The notes below the pieces were generated by a model that did no database searches, was not told where the DNA came from, and worked only from the letters and a program-made list of their open reading frames with translations. The position numbers were made by a program, and so were the translations under genes. A stretch of DNA of 53,718 bases from Sphingomonadales bacterium BRH_c42 (lineage in GTDB: Bacteria > Pseudomonadota > Alphaproteobacteria > Sphingomonadales > Sphingomonadaceae). The stretch covers positions 1 to 53,718 of the forward strand of contig LOEX01000118.1 in NCBI GenBank assembly GCA_001516125.1, in the 5' to 3' direction. Each line of letters opens with the position of its first letter. The stretch's first letter is position 1. This document shows positions 9,783 through 18,914 of this stretch, piece by piece.

Positions 9783-10942
9783 TATTGTATTCCAATGGCT
9801 TGCAGGCAGACAATCGCCTGTGCCGCGATTCCTTCGCCGCGCCCCGTAAACCCCAGCCGCTCGCTCGTGGTCGCCTTGACGCTGACCTGCGTTTGAGCCA
9901 GCCCGAGCAGCTCTGCCAGTCTTTTGCGCATCGCGTCCCGGTATGGGCCGATCCGCGGCGCTTCGCAAATCAGCGTGAGGTCGATATTGCCGATGGCATA
10001 GCCTGCCGCAGCGACGAGTTCGGCTGCATGGGTAAGGAACAGGTGCGATGGCGCGCCTTGCCATTGCGGATCGCTGGGCGGGAAGTGGCTGCCGATATCG
10101 CCCGCGGCAATCGCGCCGAGCAATGCATCGACCAGTGCGTGGATCGCCACATCGGCGTCGCTATGGCCCGAAAGCCCGAATTCGTGCGGAATATTGATCC
10201 CGCAGAGCCACAATTCGCACCCCTTTTCGAGGCGGTGCACGTCGAATCCCTGCCCGAAGCGGATGGTAGGGGCCATTGGCTGAAAATCCTCCGCAAAAGT
10301 CACTTTCGCCAGCCTTTCATCGCCGGCGACCAGCGTCGCACTGCCGCCCCACGCCAGCAGCACTTGAGCATCGTCGCCAGCATCGGGCTCGCCCTGCCAC
10401 TCGCGATGCGCCGCAAGGATTGCGGCAAAGCGGAACGCCTGCGGGGTCTGGACCCGGCGCAGCTGTGCACGATCGGCCGGGCCTGCCATCAGATTGCCGT
10501 CACCCGCATGCGCAATGCTGTCAACCAGCGGCAGCACCGGAATTGCGCCCTCATGCCGATCGAGAGCGCCTAGCAGGCGGTCGATCACTGCCTCAGGCAA
10601 GTTGGGACGCGCCGCGTCGTGGATGAGGACATGATCGGGATTGCCGCTTGCCAGCGTCTCGAGTCCATTGCGGACCGATTGCTGCCTGCTCGCGCCGCCG
10701 GTGACCAGCCTGATACCTTCGAGGCCGGCAAGCACCTCACGCGCGATTTCTTCGCCGCCATCGGGTATCACCACGACCAACGGTTGTGCACCAGCACGCA
10801 GCAGTGCCTCTGCCGAATGCCGGACCAGCGGCTTGCCGCGCCATGGCGCGAATTGCTTGGGTACGCCCTGACCCGCACGCAGGCCCTTGCCAGCCGCGAC
10901 GATGATGGCAGCAAAAGAGGGAAGGGGGGCGGAGCGGGTCAC
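9782..10942 (-). CDS. ispDF: Bifunctional IspD/IspF (MEP isoprenoid pathway)
   Basis: 386-residue fusion typical of alphaproteobacteria. Residues 1 to about 225 are IspD, the CTP-dependent cytidylyltransferase, with nucleotide loop AAIIVAAGKGLRAGQGVPKQ. Residues from about 230 are IspF, the cyclodiphosphate synthase, with zinc-site FGQGFDVHRL and SGHSDADVAIHALVDALLGA, and SVKATTSERLGFTGRGEGI. Steps 3 and 5 of the pathway to IPP/DMAPP are thus in one chain. The start is GTG 10942. It is divergent from dusB. Confidence 0.97.
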   Translation of the reverse strand: MTRSAPLPSFAAIIVAAGKGLRAGQGVPKQFAPWRGKPLVRHSAEALLRAGAQPLVVVIPDGGEEIAREVLAGLEGIRLVTGGASRQQSVRNGLETLASGNPDHVLIHDAARPNLPEAVIDRLLGALDRHEGAIPVLPLVDSIAHAGDGNLMAGPADRAQLRRVQTPQAFRFAAILAAHREWQGEPDAGDDAQVLLAWGGSATLVAGDERLAKVTFAEDFQPMAPTIRFGQGFDVHRLEKGCELWLCGINIPHEFGLSGHSDADVAIHALVDALLGAIAAGDIGSHFPPSDPQWQGAPSHLFLTHAAELVAAAGYAIGNIDLTLICEAPRIGPYRDAMRKRLAELLGLAQTQVSVKATTSERLGFTGRGEGIAAQAIVCLQAIGIQ

Positions 10943-11021
10943 AGCGCGCAGCGCTTAGGGACTGGACGCGTGCAGCGCAATCCACTAAGCGCTGCCCAAA
11001 ATTTAGGCACGTTAGCGAAAA

Positions 11022-12038
11022 ATGAGCATCACTCCCCCACCTCCAACGCTCAAGCCCATCGATATCGGCCCCATCCGGGTCGATGTGCCGGTGGTGCTCG
11101 CGCCCATGACGGGGGTAACCGATCTGCCGTTCCGCCGCCTTGTGCGGCGCTATGGCTCAGGCCTCAACGTCACCGAAATGATCGCCAGCCAGGCGGCAAT
11201 CCGTGACACGCGCCAAAGTATCCAGAAGGCCGCGTGGGATGCGATCGAGGAGCCGGTATCGATGCAACTGGTCGGCTGCGACCCTGAAAGCATGGGGGAG
11301 GCAGCACGACTCAACCAGGATCGCGGTGCGGCGATCATCGATATCAATTTCGGCTGCCCGGTGCGCAAGGTCACCAACGGCATGGCGGGCAGCGCGCTGA
11401 TGCGCGAGGTCCCGCTCGCGACAAGGTTGATGGAAGCCACCGTCAAGGCGGTGAGCGTGCCAGTCACGGTCAAGATGCGCATGGGCTGGGACCATGCCAG
11501 CATGAATGCCCCCGAACTTGCGCGTATCGCCCAGGACCTTGGGGTGAAGATGATCACCGTGCATGGCCGCACGCGCAACCAGATGTACAGCGGCAGCGCC
11601 GATTGGAGTTTTGTCCGCAAGGTGAAAGAGGCGGTGTCGATCCCGGTCATCGTCAATGGTGACATCTGCGGGATTGCGGATGCGGCGCTCGCACTCGAAC
11701 AATCGGGCGCCGACGGGGTAATGATCGGGCGAGGCGCCTATGGCAAGCCATGGCTGCTGGGTCAGGTCATGCATTGGTGGCAGACGGGCGAAAGCCTGCC
11801 TGCCCCGGCATTGCAGGAGCAGTTTGACACCCTGATTGAGCATTACCGCGCCATGCAGGAGCTGTATGGCCGCGATGTCGGGACCAAGGTCGCGCGCAAG
11901 CATCTGGGCTGGTACACCAAGGGGCTGCATGGCTCGGCGGAATTTCGCAACAAGGTCAATTTCATCGATGACCCCGAGCACGTCGTTGACGAGGTCGAGC
12001 GCTTTTATGAACCATTTTTGAGGACTTGTGCGGCATGA
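11022..12038 (+). CDS. dusB: tRNA-dihydrouridine synthase DusB/NifR3
   Basis: 338-residue FMN enzyme reducing uridines in the tRNA D-loop. TIM-barrel signatures [17 protein letters not shown], catalytic Cys112 in [30 protein letters not shown] and VIVNGDI are present. It lies directly before ntrB, the classical nifR3-ntrBC order of alphaproteobacteria, with the dusB stop inside an ATGA overlap with ntrB. It therefore likely sets transcription of the Ntr genes. Confidence 0.97.
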   Translation: MSITPPPPTLKPIDIGPIRVDVPVVLAPMTGVTDLPFRRLVRRYGSGLNVTEMIASQAAIRDTRQSIQKAAWDAIEEPVSMQLVGCDPESMGEAARLNQDRGAAIIDINFGCPVRKVTNGMAGSALMREVPLATRLMEATVKAVSVPVTVKMRMGWDHASMNAPELARIAQDLGVKMITVHGRTRNQMYSGSADWSFVRKVKEAVSIPVIVNGDICGIADAALALEQSGADGVMIGRGAYGKPWLLGQVMHWWQTGESLPAPALQEQFDTLIEHYRAMQELYGRDVGTKVARKHLGWYTKGLHGSAEFRNKVNFIDDPEHVVDEVERFYEPFLRTCAA

Positions 12039-13126
12039 TAATTGCCCCGGCCATTCTTGACCAGGCTCCTTGCCCAGATGCGCAGATCAGCGGGTTGATT
12101 TTCGGCTTGCTGCTGATCGATCCCGATGGCCTTGTTGCGCAAGTCAACCAAGCGACCGAGGATCTGCTGGGGCGCAGCGCCAAGCATCTATTGGGCCAGC
12201 ATGCCGGAGCGGCGCTTCACGTACAGGACCCCAGGGTGCTTGCCCATCTTGACGAGCGCGGCGAAGCGTTGGTTGCCCGTGACATCGCATTGATCCTGGG
12301 TGACGGCGAAAAGCGGGTGAATCTCACGATTTCGCCGCTTTCAAATTTTCCGGGCTGGCGTGTCCTGACCCTGTCGGAACTGGGTCGCAATGATGCCGAA
12401 CCGGGCGACGCGGGCGAACTGTCGGGCCTTGGCGCGCCGTCGATCCTGGCGCACGAGATCAAGAATCCGCTGGCGGCGATCCGCGGCGCCGGGCAGCTTG
12501 TCGAACGAAAGCTCGATCCGCAGGATCGCTCGCTTGCGCGGATGATCGTCGACGAGGTCGACCGGATCGCCCGCCTGATCGACCGGATGCAGCAATTGGG
12601 CAGCAGCGTCATCGGGCCGACTGCACCGTGCAACCTGCACGAAGCAATCCGCTCCGCGATTGCCACGGTTCGCGCGGCCGATCGCGGCACTGTGGAGGTG
12701 GTGGAGGAGTTCGATCCGTCGCTGCCGCCGGTCCTTGCCAACCAGGACGCGCTGCAACAGGTGCTGATCAACCTGATCTCGAACGCGCGCGATGCGGCAA
12801 GTTCGGCCTCCGACCCGCGTGTGACGGTGAAGACCCGCTTTGTCAGCGGGATGATGCTCAGCGCCATCCGGCTTGGCGCCAGGGTCAGGCTGCCGATCGA
12901 GATCGCCGTCATCGACAATGGGCCCGGGATCGATCCGGCGTTGCGTGACCATGTGTTCGAACCCTTCGTCACCTCGAAGAAATCGGGGCAGGGGTTGGGC
13001 CTTGCCCTGGTGCGCAAACTGGTACGCGACATGGCCGGCCGCATCAGTCACGATCGTGACGAGAAGGCCGGATTGACGCAGTTTCGCATTCATCTCCCGC
13101 TGGCGAGGGAAGGGGCAGCACGATGA
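12035..13126 (+). CDS. ntrB: NtrB, nitrogen-regulation sensor histidine kinase
   Basis: 363-residue cytosolic kinase/phosphatase that receives PII-type nitrogen signals and controls NtrC. A PAS-like domain (about residues 15-125) precedes the phospho-acceptor His140 ([20 protein letters not shown]). The ATPase core shows an N-box [11 protein letters not shown]1 [11 protein letters not shown]-box FEPFVTSK and G2 GQGLGLALV. There is no transmembrane segment. ATG 12035 lies in the ATGA overlap with dusB and is chosen over GTG 12026; the stop lies in an ATGA overlap with ntrC. Confidence 0.96.
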   Translation: MIIAPAILDQAPCPDAQISGLIFGLLLIDPDGLVAQVNQATEDLLGRSAKHLLGQHAGAALHVQDPRVLAHLDERGEALVARDIALILGDGEKRVNLTISPLSNFPGWRVLTLSELGRNDAEPGDAGELSGLGAPSILAHEIKNPLAAIRGAGQLVERKLDPQDRSLARMIVDEVDRIARLIDRMQQLGSSVIGPTAPCNLHEAIRSAIATVRAADRGTVEVVEEFDPSLPPVLANQDALQQVLINLISNARDAASSASDPRVTVKTRFVSGMMLSAIRLGARVRLPIEIAVIDNGPGIDPALRDHVFEPFVTSKKSGQGLGLALVRKLVRDMAGRISHDRDEKAGLTQFRIHLPLAREGAAR

Positions 13127-14541
13127 GTGGGAAGATCTTGCTGGTGGAGGACGATCAGGCGATCGCAACAGTGATTACCGCCGCGCTGGAGGACGAAGGC
13201 ATGCTGGTCCACAGGTGTGACAGCATCGCCGCGCGCGACCGGCTGCTGGCGGGACAGCGGTTCGATACCATGCTGACGGATGTCATGCTGGCTGATGGCG
13301 ACGGGATCGCCACACTCGCGGCGGTCCGCACGATCGATCCTAACATGCCGGTGATTGTGCTGTCGGCGCAAAATACGCTCGATACCGCAGTGCGGGCGAG
13401 TGAGACGCAGGCGTTCGAGTATTTTCCCAAGCCCTTCGATCTTGAAGAACTGGTGCGCGCCACCCGGCAGGCGGCGGGCAGGCGGAGCGAGGATCGAGGC
13501 GACGCACCCGAGGCCGACGAGCATGCCGGGTTGCCGATGGTCGGCCGGAGTCAGGCTATGCAGGGCGTCTATCGCATGATTGCGCGCGTCCTGCGCAACG
13601 ATCTGACCGTGCTGGTTACGGGCGAATCGGGCACCGGCAAGGAACTGGTCGCCGAAGCGATCCATCAACTTGGCGCGCGCAAATCGGGGCCGTTCGTTGC
13701 GGTCAATGCTGCGGCGATCCCGTCGGAGCTGATCGAGAGCGAGTTGTTCGGCCATGAAAAGGGCGCCTTCACGGGCGCGATCAACCAGGCGATCGGCAAG
13801 TTTGAGCAGGCCAATGGCGGAACTCTGTTCCTCGACGAGATCGGCGACATGCCTGCCGAAGCGCAGACCCGTCTGCTGCGCGCGCTGCAATCGGGCACCA
13901 TACGCCGGGTCGGCGGCAGGCAGGAAATATCGGTCAACGCCCGGATCATCGCTGCCACCAACCGCAACCTGGCACCGATGATAGCCGCCGGGACATTCCG
14001 CGAGGACTTGTTCTATCGCCTAAACGTAGTGCCCATCGAGTTGCCGCCGCTGCGTCAACGCAGGGAGGATATCGGGGTGTTGGCCCAGCACTTCCTGGTC
14101 AAGGCAGCAGAGGACGGGCTATCCCGCCATGCCATTACCTCCGATGCCGTTCGTGCGCTGGAACAGAGAAGCTGGCCTGGCAATGTGCGCGAATTGCGCA
14201 ACGTCATCTATCGTCTCGCGCTCATGGCGCGTGACGACACGATCGACGCGGCCAGCGTCCGCGATATTCTGGGCGATTCCGATTCAGTCGGCAAGCCGGG
14301 CAAGGCAGATGGCTTTCGGGCGGCGTTGGACCAATGGCTGGCATTGACCCCGGTACAGAAGGGCGCGCTCTACCGGAATGCGCTTGCTGCTTTCGAGAAG
14401 CCCTTGTTCGAGCATGCGCTGGCGCAGACGAGCGGAAACCAGCTGCGTGCGGCGCATGTGCTGGGGATCAATCGCAATACCTTGCGCAAGCGGATCGTCG
14501 AACTGGGGATCGATCCAGACCGCTTCGGCCATGCGATTTGA
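13123..14541 (+). CDS. ntrC: NtrC, sigma-54-dependent response regulator
   Basis: 472 residues. Receiver domain with acidic pocket VEDD and phospho-acceptor Asp53 (LTDVML); AAA+ domain with Walker A GESGTGKE (167-174), the intact sigma-54 loop GAFTGA (214-219), Walker B TLFLDEIGDM and arginine finger FREDLFYRLNV; C-terminal Fis-type helix-turn-helix (NQLRAAHVLGINRNTLRKRI). It should activate sigma-54 promoters for nitrogen assimilation. It overlaps ntrB by ATGA. About 60 nt separate it from ntrY. Confidence 0.97.
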   Translation: MSGKILLVEDDQAIATVITAALEDEGMLVHRCDSIAARDRLLAGQRFDTMLTDVMLADGDGIATLAAVRTIDPNMPVIVLSAQNTLDTAVRASETQAFEYFPKPFDLEELVRATRQAAGRRSEDRGDAPEADEHAGLPMVGRSQAMQGVYRMIARVLRNDLTVLVTGESGTGKELVAEAIHQLGARKSGPFVAVNAAAIPSELIESELFGHEKGAFTGAINQAIGKFEQANGGTLFLDEIGDMPAEAQTRLLRALQSGTIRRVGGRQEISVNARIIAATNRNLAPMIAAGTFREDLFYRLNVVPIELPPLRQRREDIGVLAQHFLVKAAEDGLSRHAITSDAVRALEQRSWPGNVRELRNVIYRLALMARDDTIDAASVRDILGDSDSVGKPGKADGFRAALDQWLALTPVQKGALYRNALAAFEKPLFEHALAQTSGNQLRAAHVLGINRNTLRKRIVELGIDPDRFGHAI

Positions 14542-14570
14542 TCGAGAGCTCAAACAAATGACTTGCACCT

Positions 14571-14590
14571 TTGCAACACTACTGTTGTAA
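14571..14590. promoter_or_regulatory. 20-bp near-perfect palindrome before ntrY (possible operator)
   Basis: TTGCAACACTACTGTTGTAA: half-sites TTGCAACA and the complement of TGTTGTAA differ at one position and are separated by CTAC. It ends 10 nt before the chosen ntrY start, in the only gap (59 nt) within the ntr cluster. There is no T-run, so a terminator is unlikely. It could be an operator for NtrX or NtrC autoregulation; this is inference. Confidence 0.4.
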
Positions 14591-14600
14591 ACGAGCAACG

Positions 14601-16814
14601 ATGGTTTCGCAGGCTGCCACCAACCAGATCAAGTCCCCCAGGTGGCGGCGGAAGTTTGTCGTCGCGTCGCGCCGGGCCAACGTGTTCCGCTGGCTCGAAA
14701 TCATCAGTGCGGTGGCGCTACTCGCGGCGATCTGGAGTACCTGGTTCACTTTCACCAACGCCCCGCCCGACGGGCAGTTCCTGCCATCGGCGCAGGTGGC
14801 GGCGTTGCTGATCAGCACGCTGATCCCGGCAATGACACTGCTGGTGCTTATGGGGCGCCGCCTGGCGCTCAAGCGGGCAGCGGGCAGCACTGCGCGGCTG
14901 CATGTGAGGTTGGTGTTCTTTTTTTCGGTGATTGCGGCCGTTCCCACACTGTTGGTTGCGGGTTTCGCAGCGCTCCTGTTCCAGCTGGGGGTCGATTTCT
15001 GGTTCTCCGACAATTCGCGCGGATTGATGGAAAATGCCCGCGAGCTGGCCGAAGGCTATTACGCGGAAAACCAGCTCAATGTTGCCGACGAGACAATCGC
15101 CATGGCCGGTGACATGCGCTTCTACCTTGAACGGGGGGCGCTGACCGACGAGGGTTTTGCCGAGTTCTACGCCTATCAGGCCCAGGCCCGTGACCTGACC
15201 GAATCCGCAATCTTCCAGCAGTTGGCCGATGGTTCGCTGCGCACGGCAGCGATCTTTGATCTGATGGCCGAAAACCAGCCGCTTGAATTCGGGGCGATGG
15301 CGCTTCCCAGGCTTTCATCGGGCGATCCGGTGGTGGTTGAGGGTAACCCGCAGCGCATTGCCGCGGTTGCCCCGATCGACCGGAACAGCGGCATATACCT
15401 TTACAACGCCCGCAGTTCGGAGGCCGGATCGTTCAGTTACTGGGAGCGCGCGCAGTCGATCTATAAAACCTACCAATCGCTGACCCTTCGTGCGCGGGCG
15501 CTGCAATTGCGGTTCAACCTTGCGCTGGTCGCGGTCAGCCTGGCGCTGGTCGGATTGGCGGTGTGGTTCGCGCTGCGCTTTGCCGACCGGCAGGTTGAGC
15601 CTTTAACCGATCTGGTCGCCGCCGCTCGCGAAGTCGGGGCGGGCAACTTCACCCTGCGTGTAAAGGGGCGCAAGGGCGGTGATGAAATCGGGCTGCTCAA
15701 TCGCGCCTTCAACCGCATGACTGCGCAGCTGGAAAAGCAGACCGATGCGCTGGTGAATGCCAATCGGCAAATCGACGACCGGCGGGCCTTCATGGAGGCG
15801 GTGCTCGAATCGGTTACGGCAGGCGTCATTTCAGTCGGCGGAAACGGCCGCGTCCAGCTGATGAACAGCTCGGCGCAGAGACTTCTCACAGGCCGCGAGG
15901 ATGGGCCGGGAGTCGGCATCGAGCTGTCGGCAGTGGCGCCGGAAATCCATCGCCTGATCCAGGCGGGGCTCAAGAGCGGCGTAGTGACGCAGGCCAAGGG
16001 AGACGACTTGCTGACGCTCGCGGTCAGGATAGCGCCCGAGCGGGGCGGGCATGTCATCACTTTCGAGGACATCACGCGCCAGCTTCTCGATCAGCGCCAG
16101 GCCGCGTGGTCGGATGTCGCGCGCCGGATTGCGCACGAGATCAAGAACCCACTCACCCCCATCCAGCTTGCGACCGAGCGGCTCAAGCGGCGCTATCGCA
16201 AGCAGATCGAAAGCGATGGCGAACTGTTTGACGAACTGACCCTCACCATCGTCCGGCAAGTTGGCGACCTGCGCAAGATGGTGGACGAATTCTCTTCGTT
16301 CGCCCGTCTGCCCAAGCCCAACTTCCGCATGGAAGACGCACTCGATCTGGTCCGCCAGTCGTTGTTCCTGCAGGAGGTTGCGCATCCGAAGATCGATTTC
16401 GTGCTCGATGCCGACACATCGCTTGATTTCGCCCTGTCCTGCGATCGGCACCAGTTGGGTCAGGCAATGACCAATGTGCTCAAGAATGCGGTCGAGGCGG
16501 TCGAGGCGCGCGCGAAATCGGCAGAGCCCGACTATCGCGGCCGGATCGCGGTGGGCATGACGATCGATGAGGAGATGCTGACAATCGTGGTCGAAGACAA
16601 CGGCATCGGTCTGCCACAAGACCGCGAGCGGATTCTCGAACCCTATGTCACCACGCGCGAAAAGGGCACGGGCCTGGGGCTGGCGATCGTCAACAAGATT
16701 GTCGATGAACATGGCGGCGAGATTTCATTCTCAGCCGGAACGAGCGGAGGAACGCGCGTCGTTCTCAAGTTTGCGCGCGATCCGCTCGTTGCAATAAGGG
16801 AAGCAGCAGACTGA
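14601..16814 (+). CDS. ntrY: NtrY, membrane sensor histidine kinase
   Basis: 737 residues. Two N-terminal hydrophobic helices (about 30-55 and 65-85), a third helix (VRLVFFFSVIAAVPTLLVAGFAALLF), an extracytoplasmic sensor segment, another helix (FNLALVAVSLALVGLAVWFALRF), then HAMP, PAS, and a kinase core with HEIKNPLTPIQLATERLKRRY, DNGIGLP and GTGLGLAIVNKI. It is the partner of NtrX; in other alphaproteobacteria NtrYX is tied to nitrogen, redox and envelope control. ATG 14601 is chosen; an earlier start at 14571 would begin inside the palindrome. Its stop overlaps ntrX by one base (TGATG). Confidence 0.95.
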   Translation: MVSQAATNQIKSPRWRRKFVVASRRANVFRWLEIISAVALLAAIWSTWFTFTNAPPDGQFLPSAQVAALLISTLIPAMTLLVLMGRRLALKRAAGSTARLHVRLVFFFSVIAAVPTLLVAGFAALLFQLGVDFWFSDNSRGLMENARELAEGYYAENQLNVADETIAMAGDMRFYLERGALTDEGFAEFYAYQAQARDLTESAIFQQLADGSLRTAAIFDLMAENQPLEFGAMALPRLSSGDPVVVEGNPQRIAAVAPIDRNSGIYLYNARSSEAGSFSYWERAQSIYKTYQSLTLRARALQLRFNLALVAVSLALVGLAVWFALRFADRQVEPLTDLVAAAREVGAGNFTLRVKGRKGGDEIGLLNRAFNRMTAQLEKQTDALVNANRQIDDRRAFMEAVLESVTAGVISVGGNGRVQLMNSSAQRLLTGREDGPGVGIELSAVAPEIHRLIQAGLKSGVVTQAKGDDLLTLAVRIAPERGGHVITFEDITRQLLDQRQAAWSDVARRIAHEIKNPLTPIQLATERLKRRYRKQIESDGELFDELTLTIVRQVGDLRKMVDEFSSFARLPKPNFRMEDALDLVRQSLFLQEVAHPKIDFVLDADTSLDFALSCDRHQLGQAMTNVLKNAVEAVEARAKSAEPDYRGRIAVGMTIDEEMLTIVVEDNGIGLPQDRERILEPYVTTREKGTGLGLAIVNKIVDEHGGEISFSAGTSGGTRVVLKFARDPLVAIREAAD

Positions 16815-18202
16815 TGGCGCTCGATATTCTCATTGTCGATGACGAACGCGATATACGCGAGCTTGTGGCCGGCGTGCTGAGCGATGAAGGTTACGATTGC
16901 CGGACTGCGGGCGACAGCAGGACTGCGCTGACCATGATCGACGAACGCAGGCCCAGCCTGGTCCTGCTCGACGTCTGGCTGCACGGCAGCGAGATGGACG
17001 GCCTCGAAGTGCTCGACGCGATCAAGTCGCGCGAGCCGCAGCTTCCGGTGATCATATTTTCGGGGCACGGCAATATCGACACTGCGGTTTCGGCGGTCAG
17101 CCGCGGCGCTATGGATTTCATCGAAAAACCGTTCGAGGCGGAGCGTCTGCTACTGCTGGTGGACAGAGCTACCGAAACCGAGCGACTGAGGCGCGAAATC
17201 TCGCGCCTGCGCGAAGGATTCAGCCGCGGCGAGGAGTTCACCGGCAACTCGGGCCAGATCAACGCGGTGCGGGCCACGCTCAAGCGTGTTGCGGCAACGG
17301 GCAGCAGGGTGCTGATTTCCGGCCCGGCCGGGTCAGGCAAGGAAGTTGCTGCGCGGTTGCTGCACAGCTGGAGCCAGCGGGCAAACAACGCCTTCGTCAT
17401 CGTCAATTCGGCGCGCATCACGCCCGAGCGCTTCGAGCAGGAGCTGTTCGGCGAGGAGATCGACGGCAAGCTGGTGCGTCCCGGCTTGCTCGAGCTTGCC
17501 GATGGAGGCACGCTCTACCTCGACGAGGTGTCGGACATGCCGCTTTCGACGCAGGCGCGGATCCTGCGCGTGCTGACGGAACAGAGCTTCGTGCGGGTAG
17601 GGGGCACGCGCCAGATCGGGGTGGATGTGCGGGTGGTTTCGTCCAGCTCGCGCGATCTGGCCGCCGAAATGTCCGAACGACGCTTTCGTGAGGATCTGTT
17701 CTATCGCCTCAACGTGGTGCCGGTCTGCGTTCCCTCGCTGGCAGAGAGGCGAGAGGACATTCCGGCATTGGCCGAACATTTCTTCACCCGCTATTCCGCT
17801 GAACAGGGGATAGCGCCGCCCGTCCTTACCAAAGACGCGATCGCGGCCTTGCAGGCCTACGACTGGCCCGGCAATGTCCGCCAGCTGCGAAATGTGGTCG
17901 AGCGCACGATCATCATGACGCCGCGCGAACGCCTCACCGTCGTCGAAACCGATATGCTGCCGGCAGACCTGTTCGGGAATTCGCAGCTCGAAAACGGCCA
18001 GGGTTACTCGGCAATGATGGGCGCACCGCTGCGCGAGGCCCGCGAGAACTTCGAACGCGAATATCTGGCAGTCCAGATTCGCCGCTTTTCCGGGAATATT
18101 TCGAAGACGGCCGCGTTCATCGGAATGGAAAGGTCTGCGCTACATCGTAAGCTCAAGCTGTTGGGGATGACCGACAAGGCCGAGGGCCAGCCCGACGAAT
18201 GA
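16814..18202 (+). CDS. ntrX: NtrX, NtrC-family response regulator without the GAFTGA loop
   Basis: 462 residues: receiver with Asp53 (LLDVWL), AAA+ domain with Walker A GPAGSGKE (170-177), Walker B TLYLDEVSDM, arginine finger FREDLFYRLNV, and a C-terminal Fis-type helix-turn-helix (GNISKTAAFIGMERSALHRKL). Where NtrC at 13.1 kb has ELFGHEKGAFTGA, NtrX reads ELFGEEIDGKLVRPG, about five residues shorter and lacking GAFTGA. The loop that contacts sigma-54 is thus absent, and it probably acts as a sigma-70-type activator or repressor. The ATG overlaps the ntrY stop. Confidence 0.95.
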   Translation: MALDILIVDDERDIRELVAGVLSDEGYDCRTAGDSRTALTMIDERRPSLVLLDVWLHGSEMDGLEVLDAIKSREPQLPVIIFSGHGNIDTAVSAVSRGAMDFIEKPFEAERLLLLVDRATETERLRREISRLREGFSRGEEFTGNSGQINAVRATLKRVAATGSRVLISGPAGSGKEVAARLLHSWSQRANNAFVIVNSARITPERFEQELFGEEIDGKLVRPGLLELADGGTLYLDEVSDMPLSTQARILRVLTEQSFVRVGGTRQIGVDVRVVSSSSRDLAAEMSERRFREDLFYRLNVVPVCVPSLAERREDIPALAEHFFTRYSAEQGIAPPVLTKDAIAALQAYDWPGNVRQLRNVVERTIIMTPRERLTVVETDMLPADLFGNSQLENGQGYSAMMGAPLREARENFEREYLAVQIRRFSGNISKTAAFIGMERSALHRKLKLLGMTDKAEGQPDE

Positions 18203-18362
18203 GCGAAATTTGATCGAACTTTCATCGGGCGCGCGTCAATTCGATGATTGCACGCCCCGCTGAATTGCCTAAAAGTGCAAGGATCGGACGGCTCGGGCCG
18301 ATGGACAGGACCGGGCCAGATCGCGGACCGCAAGGGCGGCCGCCAAGAACAGGAGACAAGAC

Positions 18363-18914
18363 ATGTCAGACGGGCAGACCCTTTCCGCACGCCCACGTCC
18401 CAAGAAGGACAGCAAGAAGGTTGAAAGTGCCGCCGTTGACCGACCGGTCAACCTCCAGGACGCTTTTCTGAACCTGCTGCGCAAGCACAAGACCCCGGTG
18501 ACGATCTTTCTCGTCAAGGGAGTCAAGTTGCAGGGCATTGTCACATGGTTTGACAACTTCTCGATCCTGCTGCGCCGGGACGGACAATCGCAACTGGTGT
18601 ACAAACATGCGATCTCCACCATCATGCCGGGCCAACCGCTCGACGCCGGGCAGTTCACGAGTCAGGCAGGCAATCGCAAGCTTCGGCTGCTGCAGGACGT
18701 GTTTCTCAGCCGGGTTTGCGATGCGCAGGTGCAAGTCACCATGTTCCTGGTCAATGGCGTGATGTTGCAGGGCCGGATCGCTGCATTCGACCTCTTTTGC
18801 ACTCTTCTCGAACGCGACGGCTTTGTTCAGCTCGCCTACAAGCACGCCGTATCGACCATCCAGCCGGCGGCGCATGTCGATCTCAGCGACGGTCTTGAAG
18901 GCGAAGACGACTGA
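18363..18914 (+). CDS. hfq: Hfq with two fused Sm domains
   Basis: RNA chaperone mediating sRNA-mRNA pairing. 183 residues, over twice the usual single-domain length. A basic N-terminal tail (1-29) is followed by Sm domain 1 (30-89), a Gln/Gly linker, Sm domain 2 (108-168) and a short acidic tail. Both copies keep the Sm1 Gln-Asp (Q32-D33, Q111-D112) and the Sm2 motif YKHA[IV]STI (Y80-K81-H82; Y159-K160-H161). Copy 1 keeps a basic rim (RKHK, 40-43). Copy 2 has CDAQ (119-122) there and Met134 where E. coli has Lys31. If it forms the normal ring, three chains would make six Sm units. Start ATG 18363 with AGGAGA upstream. Confidence 0.96.
   Translation: MSDGQTLSARPRPKKDSKKVESAAVDRPVNLQDAFLNLLRKHKTPVTIFLVKGVKLQGIVTWFDNFSILLRRDGQSQLVYKHAISTIMPGQPLDAGQFTSQAGNRKLRLLQDVFLSRVCDAQVQVTMFLVNGVMLQGRIAAFDLFCTLLERDGFVQLAYKHAVSTIQPAAHVDLSDGLEGEDD

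Noticed and set aside
14571-14590. Intrinsic terminator between ntrC and ntrY
   Set aside because: The stem is short and AT-containing with no following T-run; an operator is more plausible.
18269-18658. Antisense coding frame across hfq
   Set aside because: It runs through the Hfq coding part and gives a Ser/Arg-rich sequence without a family.
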